From contig NZ_JACMYG010000004.1 of the NCBI RefSeq assembly GCF_014236655.1, positions 62,001-126,000 of the forward strand: a stretch of DNA of 64,000 bases, written 5' to 3'. The notes below the pieces were generated by a model. It searched no databases. It had not been told where the DNA came from and saw nothing but the letters and a program-made list of their open reading frames with translations. The stretch comes from Pseudomonas kielensis (GTDB lineage: Bacteria > Pseudomonadota > Gammaproteobacteria > Pseudomonadales > Pseudomonadaceae). Every line of letters begins with the position of its first letter. Within the stretch, counting starts at the first letter, position 1. Below, piece by piece: positions 54,362-64,000 of the stretch. A program made the position numbers and the translations under genes.

Positions 54362-55768
54362 CTAGCCCGGATCACGGAACCCCGGGTGGAAGTCCTTCGG
54401 CACGGCGACACTGACCGAGTCGCGGGTGGCGATGTCGATGCCTTCGCTGGCCACTTCGGCGAGGAAGTCGATCTGCTCGGGGGTGATCACGTAGGGCGGC
54501 AGGAAATACACCACGCTGCCCAGCGGGCGCAACAGCGCGCCGCGCTCCAGGGCGTGCTGGAACACTTTCAGGCCGCGACGCTCTTGCCACGGATAGGCCT
54601 CTTTGCTGGCCTTGTCCTTGACCATCTCGATGGCCAGCACCATGCCGGTCTGACGCACCTCCGACACGTTCGGGTGATCGGTCAGGTGTGCGGTCGAGGT
54701 CGCCATGCGCTGGGCCAGGGCCTTGTTGTTCTCGATGACGTTGTCTTGTTCGAAAATATCCAGGGTCGCCAACGCGGCGGCACAGGCCAGCGGGTTGCCG
54801 GTGTAGCTGTGGGAGTGGAGGAACGCACGCAGGGTCGGGTAGTCGTCGTAGAAGGCGCTGTAGACCTCCTCGGTGGTGACGCAGGCCGCCAGTGGCAGGT
54901 AGCCGCCGGTCAGGGCCTTGGACAGGCACAGGAAGTCCGGACGGATGCCGGCCTGTTCACAGGCAAACATGGTTCCGGTGCGGCCGAAACCGACGGCGAT
55001 TTCGTCGTGGATCAGGTGCACACCGTAGCGGTCACAGGCTTCGCGCAGCAGCTTGAGGTACACCGGGTGGTACATGCGCATGCCGCCGGCGCCCTGGATC
55101 AACGGCTCGACGATCACCGCCGCAACGCTGTCGTGGTGCTCGGCCAGGGTGTGCTCCATCGCCGTGAACATGTTCCGCGAGTGCTCCTCCCAGCTCATGC
55201 CGTCGGGGCGCAGGTAGCAATCGGGACTCGGCACCTTGATGGTGTCCAGCAGCAGGGCCTTGTAGGTCTCCGTGAACAAGGGCACGTCACCGACCGACAT
55301 CGCGGCCATGGTTTCGCCGTGGTAGCTGTTGGTCAGGGTGACAAAGCGCTTCTTGTTCGGCTGGCCGCGGTTGAGCCAGTAGTGAAAGCTCATTTTCAGT
55401 GCGACTTCGATGCACGATGAGCCGTTATCGGCGTAGAAGCACCGTGTCAGCCCCTCGGGTGTCATCTTCACCAGGCGCTCGGACAGTTCGATCACTGGCT
55501 GGTGGCTGAAGCCGGCGAGGATCACGTGTTCGAGTTGGTCGACCTGATCCTTGATCCGCTGGTTGATCCGCGGATTGGCGTGGCCGAACACGTTGACCCA
55601 CCAGGAACTGACGGCGTCGAGGTAACGCTTGCCTTCGAAGTCCTCCAGCCACACGCCTTCACCCCGTTTGATCGGGATCAACGGCAGTTGTTCGTGGTCT
55701 TTCATCTGGGTGCAGGGATGCCACAACACCGCGAGATCGCGCTGCATCCACTGATTATTCAAGCCCAT
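54362..55768 (-). CDS. bioA: Adenosylmethionine-8-amino-7-oxononanoate aminotransferase
   Basis: 468 aa class III PLP aminotransferase in biotin synthesis, using SAM as amino donor to make DAPA. PLP lysine K284 (CLSKALTGGYLPL), D255 (HDEIAVGFG), and SSWWVNVFGHANP near the substrate site. Likely transcribed with rsmE. Confidence 0.94.
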   Translation of the reverse strand: MGLNNQWMQRDLAVLWHPCTQMKDHEQLPLIPIKRGEGVWLEDFEGKRYLDAVSSWWVNVFGHANPRINQRIKDQVDQLEHVILAGFSHQPVIELSERLVKMTPEGLTRCFYADNGSSCIEVALKMSFHYWLNRGQPNKKRFVTLTNSYHGETMAAMSVGDVPLFTETYKALLLDTIKVPSPDCYLRPDGMSWEEHSRNMFTAMEHTLAEHHDSVAAVIVEPLIQGAGGMRMYHPVYLKLLREACDRYGVHLIHDEIAVGFGRTGTMFACEQAGIRPDFLCLSKALTGGYLPLAACVTTEEVYSAFYDDYPTLRAFLHSHSYTGNPLACAAALATLDIFEQDNVIENNKALAQRMATSTAHLTDHPNVSEVRQTGMVLAIEMVKDKASKEAYPWQERRGLKVFQHALERGALLRPLGSVVYFLPPYVITPEQIDFLAEVASEGIDIATRDSVSVAVPKDFHPGFRDPG

Positions 55769-56069
55769 GTAAATTCTCCTCGAGACGGCGCGCTGGTTTC
55801 GCGGGCAAACAATCGCGCAAGCCTATGCAATGCCGGGCATGCGGACAACCTATTGTGGTTTTTTTCAGTTGCCTGGGCTGACGATAAACCCGTTCTGGAG
55901 GCCACGTTTGTGGGGCCGGGAGGACAAGTCTCTGACGTGGTTAATCTTTCCTTAACCAACCGGCACCAGACTCAAGATCGTATTTCTCGATATTTCAAAG
56001 CGAATTTTTCCGCTTTAATTCGATAGATAACTCGATAGTCTTGATCGCAGTTCTTACAGGATTTAGGAA
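55769..56069. other. Divergent intergenic region bioA / cytochrome b561
   Basis: 301 bases, AT-richer near the right end. A perfect dyad TGGTTAA-N7-TTAACCA is at 55938-55958. A hairpin AAAGCG/CGCTTT is at 55997-56016, and TCGATA occurs three times in 55987-56038. It should carry both promoters; no coding frame is supported. Confidence 0.5.
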
Positions 56070-56621
56070 ATGCAGCTACGTAATTCTTCCTCCCGCTACG
56101 GTTGGGTCAGTATTTTCATGCACTGGGGTGTAGCCCTGGCTGTGGTGGGTCTGTTCGCCCTGGGCTTGTGGATGGTCGGGCTGGATTACTACAGCACCTG
56201 GCGCAAGGACGCCCCGGACCTGCATAAAAGCGTGGGTCTGGTGCTCTTCGCGGTCATGCTGCTGCGGGTGCTCTGGCGTCTGATCAGCCCACCACCGCCG
56301 ACCCTGGCCAGCTACGATCGCCTGACCCGCATTGGCGCCAAGGTCGGTCACGGGTTTCTGTATGTCAGCCTGTTTGCCGTCATGATTGCCGGTTACCTGA
56401 TTTCCACCGCAGACGGCGTCGGGATACCGGTGTTTGGCTTGTTTGAAGTCCCTGCCCTGATTTCCGGTTTACCGGACCAGGCAGACCTGGCCGGTGAGAT
56501 TCATTTCTACCTGGCATGGGCGCTGGTGATTGTCTCCGGCCTCCATGCGTTGGCAGCATTGAAGCACCACTTTATCGATCGTGATGTGACCCTGGCACGC
56601 ATGCTGGGTCGCAAAGCCTGA
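56070..56621 (+). CDS. Cytochrome b561 family membrane protein
   Basis: 183 aa with four membrane helices and paired histidines ([52 protein letters not shown]) that would hold two b haems. Bacterial members move electrons between quinone and periplasmic acceptors or handle superoxide. Followed after 31 bases by yceI, a common partner. Confidence 0.92.
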   Translation: MQLRNSSSRYGWVSIFMHWGVALAVVGLFALGLWMVGLDYYSTWRKDAPDLHKSVGLVLFAVMLLRVLWRLISPPPPTLASYDRLTRIGAKVGHGFLYVSLFAVMIAGYLISTADGVGIPVFGLFEVPALISGLPDQADLAGEIHFYLAWALVIVSGLHALAALKHHFIDRDVTLARMLGRKA

Positions 56622-56652
56622 TGTTCAACCTCGACTCCAAGGAATAGAAAGC

Positions 56653-57231
56653 ATGTTGAAAAAGTCTCTCGCCGCTCTGGCAATCGGTGCGGCTCTGCTG
56701 TCGGCCAACGTGATGGCAGCCGACTACGTTGTCGACAAGGAAGGCCAGCACGCCTTCGTTGACTTCAAGATCAGCCACCTGGGCTACAGCTACATCACCG
56801 GTACTTTCAAGGATATCGACGGCAAGTTCAGCTTTGACGCTGCCAAGCCTGAAGACAGCAAAATCGAGTTCAACGTCAACACCGCCAGCGTGTTCACCAA
56901 CCACGCTGAGCGCGACAAGCACATCGCCAGCGCTGACTTCCTGAATGCGAGCAAATTCGCCAAGGCGACGTTTGTTTCCACCAGCGTCAAATCCACTGGC
57001 GAAAAAACCGCTGACGTGACCGGCGACCTGACCATCGCAGGCGTGACCAAGCCGGTCGTGGTCAAGGCCACTTTCCTCGGCGAAGGCAAGGATCCATGGG
57101 GCGGCTACCGTGCCGGCTTCGAAGGCACTACCAGCATCAAGCGTTCCGACTTCGGCAAGCAGAAAGACCTGGGCCCAGCGTCCGACGCAGTCGAGTTGTA
57201 CGTTTCGTTTGAAGGCGTGAAAGCGAAGTAA
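56653..57231 (+). CDS. YceI-family periplasmic lipid-binding protein
   Basis: 192 aa. Signal peptide cut after AMA-like VMA (residue 22 or 23). Lipocalin-like YceI barrel ([31 protein letters not shown]). The family binds isoprenoids such as ubiquinone precursors. The P. aeruginosa orthologue at this place has been called PasP. Next to b561, suggesting quinone-linked redox work. Confidence 0.92.
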   Translation: MLKKSLAALAIGAALLSANVMAADYVVDKEGQHAFVDFKISHLGYSYITGTFKDIDGKFSFDAAKPEDSKIEFNVNTASVFTNHAERDKHIASADFLNASKFAKATFVSTSVKSTGEKTADVTGDLTIAGVTKPVVVKATFLGEGKDPWGGYRAGFEGTTSIKRSDFGKQKDLGPASDAVELYVSFEGVKAK

Positions 57232-57247
57232 TTTTCGCCACGCAAAC

Positions 57248-57284
57248 AAAAATGCCCCGCATCCTTGGATGTGGGGCATTTTTT
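57248..57284. terminator. Bidirectional terminator between yceI and rhlE
   Basis: AATGCCCC-G-CATCC with complementary GGATG-T-GGGGCATT, tail TTTTTT on plus and TTTTTG on minus. Serves both convergent genes. Confidence 0.9.
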
Positions 57285-57299
57285 ATGGCGCGTTGAAAA

Positions 57300-59159
57300 T
57301 CAGCGGTTGCGGGTCAGCAGCGCTGGTTTTTCGCCACGTGGACGGCTTGGCAGTTGATCGAGCTGCTCAGGAGTCGGGAACCGGTCGGTCTTGGACTCCT
57401 TGTGAATGATCTTCGGTGCCGGGCCACCGCGCGGGTTTTGTACCGCTGGCTCCTGGCGTGGTTGATCATCACGGGCCGGGCGACGGTTGCGGGACTCCTC
57501 GCGACGGGCCTGGCCGTCACGGGGTGCGCCACTGCGTGGGCCGCTGCGCTTGGCGGGCGGGGTGCCAGTGCTGGCGCCGCTGCTGTTGCGTGGACCGTTC
57601 TGCCGGCCCTGTGGCTGGCCAGTGCGTGGAGCGCCGGCGCCTGCGCCTTGTGCCGGGGCACCTGGACGGCGACCACGGCCTTGGGCCGGTTTCTGCTGTG
57701 GCACGTAGTCGACGCGGTTACCGAAGTTATCCACATCGTCGTCGAGGAACTCGTCCGGTGCCCGGTCAGCGGCCGCACGCGGGGCAGGGCGCTGTTGTTC
57801 GCGGGCAGGGGTGCCTTCACGCGGCTTTTGCGCCGGGCGTTCGCCACGGTTGGCTGCCGGCTTTTCCTTGCCGCCCTTGTCCTTGCCTTTGTCCTTGCGA
57901 CCGCCGCCACCGCCACCGCCGTTCGGACCGTCGCCGCGCGGGCCACGTGGGTTGCGCGGGTTACGCACATCCGGACGCTCGCGCACTTCTGGCTTCTCGG
58001 CCTCGACGCTGCTGGCATCAAACCCCATCAGGTCGCCATCGGCGATCTTCTGTTTGGTCATGCGCTCGATGCTTTTCAGCAGTTTTTCTTCGTCCGGAGC
58101 GACCAGCGAGATCGCCTCGCCCGAACGACCGGCACGGCCCGTACGGCCAATGCGGTGCACGTAGTCTTCGTCGACGTTCGGCAGTTCGAAGTTGACCACG
58201 TGTGGCAGTTGGTCGATGTCCAGGCCGCGCGCCGCGATGTCGGTGGCAACCAGGATCCGCACTTCACCGGCCTTGAAGTCGGCCAGGGCTTTGGTGCGGG
58301 CGTTCTGGCTCTTGTTACCGTGGATGGCCACGGCGCTCAGGCCGTGTTTGTCCAGGTACTCGGCCAGGCGGTTGGCGCCGTGCTTGGTACGGGTGAAGAC
58401 CAGTACCTGTTCCCAGGCGCCGGCGGTGATCAGGTGCGCCAGCAGCGAACGCTTGTGGCTCGCCGGCAGGCGGAACACACGTTGCTCGATCCGCTCGACC
58501 GTGGTGTTGGGCGGCGTGACTTCGATGCGCTCGGGGTTGTGCAGCAGCTTGCCGGCGAGGTCGGTGATGTCCTTGGAGAACGTCGCCGAGAACAGCAGGT
58601 TCTGACGTTTGGCCGGCAGACGGGCCAGGACCTTCTTCACGTCATGGACAAAACCCATGTCGAGCATGCGGTCGGCTTCGTCGAGCACGAGGATTTCCAC
58701 GTGGGACAGGTCGACACTGCCTTGGCCGGCCAGGTCGAGCAAACGACCCGGGCAGGCTACCAGCACGTCAACACCGCGGGCCATGGCCTGAACCTGAGGG
58801 TTCATGCCAACGCCGCCGAAGATGCAGGCACTGACGAACTTGAGGTCGCGGGCATAGAGCTTGAAGCTCTCGTGCACCTGGGCGGCCAGTTCGCGGGTCG
58901 GGGTCAGGACCAGTACGCGCGGTTGGCGCGGGCCGTGACGCTGGGACTTGTCCGGGTGACCGTTGGGGAACAGGCGTTCCAGAATCGGCAGGGCAAAGCC
59001 GCCGGTTTTGCCAGTGCCTGTCTGTGCCGCAACCATCAAGTCGCGACCTTGCAACACGGCGGGAATGGCCCGCTGTTGCACCGGAGTAGGCTGGGTATAG
59101 CCGGCGGCTTCGATGGCGCCGACTAAAGCCTCGGAGAGACCGAGGGAAGCAAAGGACAT
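57300..59159 (-). CDS. rhlE: DEAD-box RNA helicase RhlE (RhlE2-like, long C-tail)
   Basis: 619 aa. Motif I AQTGTGKT (45-52), motif II VLDEAD, SAT (FSATFS), and [11 protein letters not shown]. After about residue 385 comes a 230-residue R/G/P/Q-rich tail. P. aeruginosa has a long-tailed RhlE2 at this locus that acts in RNA decay. The start is placed at [15 protein letters not shown]; the open frame runs 26 codons further. Long leader upstream. Confidence 0.94.
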   Translation of the reverse strand: MSFASLGLSEALVGAIEAAGYTQPTPVQQRAIPAVLQGRDLMVAAQTGTGKTGGFALPILERLFPNGHPDKSQRHGPRQPRVLVLTPTRELAAQVHESFKLYARDLKFVSACIFGGVGMNPQVQAMARGVDVLVACPGRLLDLAGQGSVDLSHVEILVLDEADRMLDMGFVHDVKKVLARLPAKRQNLLFSATFSKDITDLAGKLLHNPERIEVTPPNTTVERIEQRVFRLPASHKRSLLAHLITAGAWEQVLVFTRTKHGANRLAEYLDKHGLSAVAIHGNKSQNARTKALADFKAGEVRILVATDIAARGLDIDQLPHVVNFELPNVDEDYVHRIGRTGRAGRSGEAISLVAPDEEKLLKSIERMTKQKIADGDLMGFDASSVEAEKPEVRERPDVRNPRNPRGPRGDGPNGGGGGGGRKDKGKDKGGKEKPAANRGERPAQKPREGTPAREQQRPAPRAAADRAPDEFLDDDVDNFGNRVDYVPQQKPAQGRGRRPGAPAQGAGAGAPRTGQPQGRQNGPRNSSGASTGTPPAKRSGPRSGAPRDGQARREESRNRRPARDDQPRQEPAVQNPRGGPAPKIIHKESKTDRFPTPEQLDQLPSRPRGEKPALLTRNR

Positions 59160-59385
59160 GAGTAATCCTGTTTTAGTTAGGGCTTGGCCCAATGGGATAG
59201 TCTTGCCTGGCGCGAGTGGCGTTTGAGAGAAGCGCAATCGCGTCCGGTCCTGCTGGGCCCTGATGGCTCATCTGCGAGTGCTCGCGCGGGCTGAAAAGCT
59301 GCGCTGTAGCGATGTCGAGAGGCCTGAAACAGTGCCGAGCGTCCGGGCGTAAGCCTGGCGGGAAGGCCGGAGTATAACAGAGCAA
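59160..59385 (-). promoter_or_regulatory. Long 5' leader of rhlE
   Basis: 226 bases without a gene. A good -10 hexamer TATACT lies at 59371-59376 on the minus strand, though its -35 is weak. If used, the rhlE mRNA starts about 205 bases before AUG. A leader this long leaves room for RNA-based autoregulation. Confidence 0.45.
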
Positions 59386-60201
59386 TCACTGTGCGCTGCT
59401 TTCCTGCTGCTCAACGGTTTTTTCTTCACGGGCTTGCGCCGGCACAAGTGTCTGGTCCTTGGCCGGCGCCGCGCCATAGCGCGCGCTGAGTTGGGCGTAG
59501 GCCGGCTCACGCTTGAAGCGCTTGAGTTCGGCGCCGAAACGCTGCACCAGCAGGTCCATGCCGGCATTGCGGCGCACGGCCAGGAACTGGCTCTCGCGGC
59601 TGATGACGGTCGGGCTTTCGCTGATCTGGTCACGCAGGTTCAGGCTGTCGAGCAGGGTTTGCCCGACCCGGCGGTCGGTGATCAACAGGTCGATGCGCCC
59701 GCGTGCCAGCTTGCCGAAGTTGGCTTCATGGGTCGGCGCCGGCTCCCGGGTAAACAGCGTGGACTCGCGAAAGTCCTGGCTGTACAGGTAGCCGGGGGAG
59801 GTGCCGATGGTCAGGCCGCGCAGATCTTCGAGGGTGTTGAACGGGTGGGGGCGGGCGTTGGCGTAGAACATCACGAACTCGACTTGCGACAGCGGTTCGC
59901 TGGGGTAGAGCAGGGTGGCGTCGCGTTCGTTGCTGTGGAAGATGTCGAGTGCGCCGTCGGCCAGCCCTTGATCGAGCATGGCCAGGCAGCGCTTCCACGG
60001 CAGGAACTGCCATTGCACTTCGATACCCAGGCGCTGGAAGACAATGGCCGTGGTCTCGTAGTCCAGCCCCCGGGGCTGGCCGTTTTCCTCGTACACGTAA
60101 GGTGCCCAGGGCTCGGTGACGATGCGCAACTTTTCCGCCCGGGCAGCAAAGCTCAGGCAAACAAGAAGCGCGGCTGTCAGCAATTGGGCAATGACGGGCA
60201 T
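59386..60201 (-). CDS. Periplasmic substrate-binding protein (amino acid type)
   Basis: 271 aa. Signal peptide 1-22 (…LSFAARA), then a type 3 solute-binding domain (RIVTEPWAPYVYEENGQP; RGLTIGTSPGYLYSQ). A charged 30-residue tail follows the fold. No permease or ATPase nearby, so it may be an orphan binding or sensory protein. Starts 57 bases after the glycosyltransferase-like gene. Confidence 0.87.
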   Translation of the reverse strand: MPVIAQLLTAALLVCLSFAARAEKLRIVTEPWAPYVYEENGQPRGLDYETTAIVFQRLGIEVQWQFLPWKRCLAMLDQGLADGALDIFHSNERDATLLYPSEPLSQVEFVMFYANARPHPFNTLEDLRGLTIGTSPGYLYSQDFRESTLFTREPAPTHEANFGKLARGRIDLLITDRRVGQTLLDSLNLRDQISESPTVISRESQFLAVRRNAGMDLLVQRFGAELKRFKREPAYAQLSARYGAAPAKDQTLVPAQAREEKTVEQQESSAQ

Positions 60202-60257
60202 CGCTGGAGATTACGACGATAGGCAGTGAAATAGCTAGAGGCTGTCTAGCCTGAGGC

Positions 60258-61340
60258 TTAGTCGCCTTTTGCCTGCATCAGGTGTAGGTAGATGGCCTGG
60301 CGTCGCCGGCCCAGAACCAGGCGGTTGATCGGGTGGTTGAACCAGCGCTCCAGTTGATCGTTTTCCAGCGGCCGTTTCAGGCGTTTTTCCACATTGGCAT
60401 GGGCTTTTTCCCACCAGACCGGCGTACAGGCCTGATCAAACGGATTGGCATGGCGGTAGCAGCCGTAGAGGATTTCGCGCATGAACTGGCGCTGCTGGCG
60501 GGGCAAGGCCAGGGTCACGATCTTATAGGCCAGGCGCTGCAGGGTCGGTGGGCGCGGCAGAGTCGCCGTTACCAGTGACGTTTCGTCCAGGGCCAGGGTG
60601 CTGGTGAGGTTGGAGCGGTGTTTTTCAAGCCAGGCATTGGTCTTGGCGCGAAACAGCTCCTTGCGGCTCCAATAGTGATGGATCAGGTCCGGGCAATCGC
60701 GCACCTCACGCTGACGGTAGGCGGCCACCGACAGGCAGAACTCCTCAAGGGTGTAGGCGCCCTGGGCCAGGGGATAAAACTCGTCCATCAGGGCCAGGGA
60801 GTGGGCGAGGATGTCGGCATCTTGGCGGTACAGGCCGATGACCCCGGAGTTCAGCAGGGGCATCTGGTCGTCTGCCAGTTGTCGCTGTTGCAGCACCTCG
60901 GCCAGGGTCTGGTAGAGGCGGGTCTGCTTGTTGCTGCCGTAGGACATGCCGAGGGTGTTGCACAGCAGGGTGCCAGGCTGGATGCGCCGGAACAGCTCCA
61001 GGGGCGAGCAGTGGAAGAAGGTGTCGGTGTCGATCAGCAGGGCCAGTTCCGACTCGGCCAGGACCTGTTGCATGACCGCGTGTTTGGCGCGGAAGTGGTA
61101 GCCGTGGGGCGCGATCCAGCCCTGGCGGGTGGCTTCGTCGAACTGGCGAATCCGTACCGGCAGGTCGCGGTAGGGCGCCGGGTTGTCGGTGAAGACCTGG
61201 ATGTCGAGCGCTTCCCCCGGCGTTTTGCGCAGGCCCGCCAACGCACTGGCAATACTGAAGAGTGCTTCCTGGTGGTAAGTGCAGGTACCGTAGACCAGGT
61301 AGATCAGTTGTGGGGTTGGCGTTGAGCTGGGTGTCGACAT
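60258..61340 (-). CDS. Unassigned glycosyltransferase-like protein (DxD)
   Basis: 360 aa, no signal peptide or membrane helix. GT-A features: LLIDTDTFF (DxD metal site near 97-105), LNSGVIGLYR (near 160), EEFCLSV. The C-terminus is basic. A conserved hypothetical sits at this place between rhlE and metF in P. aeruginosa. Acceptor and sugar are unknown; I do not assign a CAZy family. Confidence 0.72.
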   Translation of the reverse strand: MSTPSSTPTPQLIYLVYGTCTYHQEALFSIASALAGLRKTPGEALDIQVFTDNPAPYRDLPVRIRQFDEATRQGWIAPHGYHFRAKHAVMQQVLAESELALLIDTDTFFHCSPLELFRRIQPGTLLCNTLGMSYGSNKQTRLYQTLAEVLQQRQLADDQMPLLNSGVIGLYRQDADILAHSLALMDEFYPLAQGAYTLEEFCLSVAAYRQREVRDCPDLIHHYWSRKELFRAKTNAWLEKHRSNLTSTLALDETSLVTATLPRPPTLQRLAYKIVTLALPRQQRQFMREILYGCYRHANPFDQACTPVWWEKAHANVEKRLKRPLENDQLERWFNHPINRLVLGRRRQAIYLHLMQAKGD

Positions 61341-61370
61341 CTACTGCAGTTTTCCCGGTTGAGTGACAAG

Positions 61371-61408
61371 TAAAAAAAAGGCCCTGGGGTTCGCCAGGGC
61401 CATTTTTC
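61371..61408 (-). terminator. Terminator downstream of metF
   Basis: GGCCCTGG-N6-CCAGGGCC hairpin followed by TTTTTTTTA on the minus strand, and by ATTTTT on the plus strand. Ends metF and isolates the glycosyltransferase-like gene. Confidence 0.9.
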
Positions 61409-61425
61409 TGAATGCACTGCCGTGA

Positions 61426-62271
61426 TTAGCGTGGCAGTTTCAGATTGTTCCAGACAGCGAGGCTAGGATCCGCCTGGTTCAGGGTATAGAAATGCAGCCC
61501 TGGTGCGCCGCCTTGTAACAAACGCTCACACATTTGTGTGATCACCTGCTCGCCGAAACCCTGAATGCTCTGGGTGTCGTCGCCGTAGGCTTCCAGCTGC
61601 TTGCGGATCCAGCGCGGGATTTCCGCACCGCAGGCATCAGAGAAGCGCGCCAGCTTGCTGTAGTTGGTGATCGGCATGATACCCGGCACGATCGGGATGT
61701 TCACGCCCATCGCCCGTACACGCTCGACGAAGTAGAAGTAGCTGTCGGCGTTGAAGAAGTACTGGGTGATCGCGCTGTCGGCGCCAGCGTTGGCCTTGCG
61801 CACGAAGTTGGTGAGATCGTCTTCGAAATTGCGCGCTTGCGGATGCATTTCCGGGTAGGCGGCGACTTCGATGTGGAAATGATCACCGGTTTCTTCACGA
61901 ATGAATTGCACCAGGTCATTGGCGTGGCGCAGTTCACCGCTGGCCATGCCCATGCCCGACGGCAAGTCGCCACGCAAGGCAACGATCCGGGTGATGCCTG
62001 CCGCCTGGTACTGGCTCAGCAGGGCGCGCAGGTCGGCCTTGCTGTCGCCGACGCAGGACAGGTGCGGGGCGGCAGGGACTTTGACTTCGCTTTCCAGCTG
62101 CAACACGGTGTTGATGGTGCGATCACGGGTCGAACCGCCAGCGCCATAGGTGCAGGAGAAGAAATCGGGGTTGTAGGTGGCCAGCTGACGGGCAGTGGCG
62201 AGCAGCTTTTCATGCCCAGCATCGGTCTTGGTCGGGAAGAACTCGAAGCTGTAGCGACGATCTTGGGACAT
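61426..62271 (-). CDS. metF: Methylenetetrahydrofolate reductase
   Basis: 281 aa FAD TIM-barrel enzyme supplying methyl-THF for methionine. N-terminus MSQDRRYSFEFFPTK and CTYGAGGSTRDRT are diagnostic; a second ATG two codons upstream (62277) is possible. Downstream of ahcY in the same direction and thus probably under the same SAH riboswitch. Confidence 0.95.
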   Translation of the reverse strand: MSQDRRYSFEFFPTKTDAGHEKLLATARQLATYNPDFFSCTYGAGGSTRDRTINTVLQLESEVKVPAAPHLSCVGDSKADLRALLSQYQAAGITRIVALRGDLPSGMGMASGELRHANDLVQFIREETGDHFHIEVAAYPEMHPQARNFEDDLTNFVRKANAGADSAITQYFFNADSYFYFVERVRAMGVNIPIVPGIMPITNYSKLARFSDACGAEIPRWIRKQLEAYGDDTQSIQGFGEQVITQMCERLLQGGAPGLHFYTLNQADPSLAVWNNLKLPR

Positions 62272-62318
62272 GGTCATATCCTTGGAAACACGAGAACCTT
62301 CGAAGCTGCACTGCCCAG

Positions 62319-62400
62319 GTGGGAGCGGGCTTTTGTGGGGGCTGGCTTGCCTGCGATGCCATCGCGGGCAAGCCCGGCTCCCACAAAAGCTCGCTCTCAC
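62319..62400. repeat. Long imperfect inverted repeat (REP cluster) between ahcY and metF
   Basis: Arms of about 40 bases (62319-62358 and 62360-62400) face each other almost head-on. Each arm holds two REP-like blocks: GTGGGAGCGGGC and GGGGGCTGGCTTGCC. Reads as nested REPs inserted in the ahcY-metF spacer. Transcribed, it would form a long hairpin between the two genes. Confidence 0.82.
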
Positions 62401-62425
62401 AGGGAGAGCGAACGGTCAGCGTCTG

Positions 62426-63957
<1,532 letters not shown>

Positions 63958-64000
63958 CAGGTGGCGGGAAAACGGTAGCAATTGAAGATGACCGTTTTGA

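Noticed and set aside
57354..59126. 590-codon plus-strand frame opposite rhlE
   Set aside because: Shadow of the helicase; low-complexity alanine/valine product.

Overview
The window is 64 kb of GC-rich, gene-dense chromosome from a Pseudomonas, most like the P. fluorescens group. The evidence is gene order that follows the known P. aeruginosa order ferredoxin-coaD-lao-M16-rsmD-ftsYEX-rpoH, then the metXW/proC/pilT block, pyrRBC'-ruvX-algH-tonB3-gshB-pilGHIJ-chpA, bioA-rsmE, yceI, rhlE and metF-ahcY. REP/REPIN palindromes typical of fluorescent pseudomonads and an SAH riboswitch before ahcY support this. No tRNA, rRNA, CRISPR, prophage or insertion sequence was seen.

Layout. 1-6327: a partial 2[4Fe-4S] ferredoxin, coaD, and the long-chain alcohol/aldehyde oxidation genes laoCBA with divergent laoR, followed by a sulfurtransferase. 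6331-15771: azlCD exporter with an AraC regulator, a YheT-type hydrolase, and two separate catalytic/non-catalytic pairs of M16 peptidases on either side of rsmD. 16116-20290: ftsY-ftsE-ftsX-rpoH. 20404-29847: mtgA, thiS-thiG-trmB, then a long minus-strand run (yggS-proC-yggT-DUF167, metX-metW, DUF4426, rdgB, hemW, DUF3392). 30651-33059: pilT, an NlpC/P60 hydrolase and a TM2 membrane protein. 33111-39057: pyrC'-pyrB-pyrR, ruvX-algH, tonB3, gshB. 39339-49266: the Chp chemosensory genes pilG-pilH-pilI-pilJ-chpA-chpC, without pilK or chpB. 49332-53560: hemolysin III family protein and a D-glutamate utilisation locus (dguR divergent from dguABC). 53592-63835: rsmE, bioA, cytochrome b561, YceI, an RhlE-type RNA helicase, a periplasmic binding protein, an unassigned DxD glycosyltransferase-like protein, metF and ahcY.

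How the genes work together. Several sets form clear functional groups: LaoA/B/C oxidise long-chain alcohols under LaoR; FtsE/X/Y handle division and membrane targeting beside the heat-shock sigma factor; metX/metW and ahcY/metF serve methionine synthesis and the SAM cycle; pyrB with an inactive dihydroorotase-like partner makes carbamoyl aspartate; PilT, TonB3 and the Chp proteins serve type IV pilus motility; dguABC handles D-glutamate.

Most of the window is conserved core genome. The parts most worth a second look are the duplicated M16 pair and its SD-sequestering leader hairpin, the LaoA/LaoB export question, the reduced Chp pathway, the laoC operator built into its promoter, the AT-rich tail of ftsX, and the unassigned glycosyltransferase-like/binding-protein pair next to rhlE.
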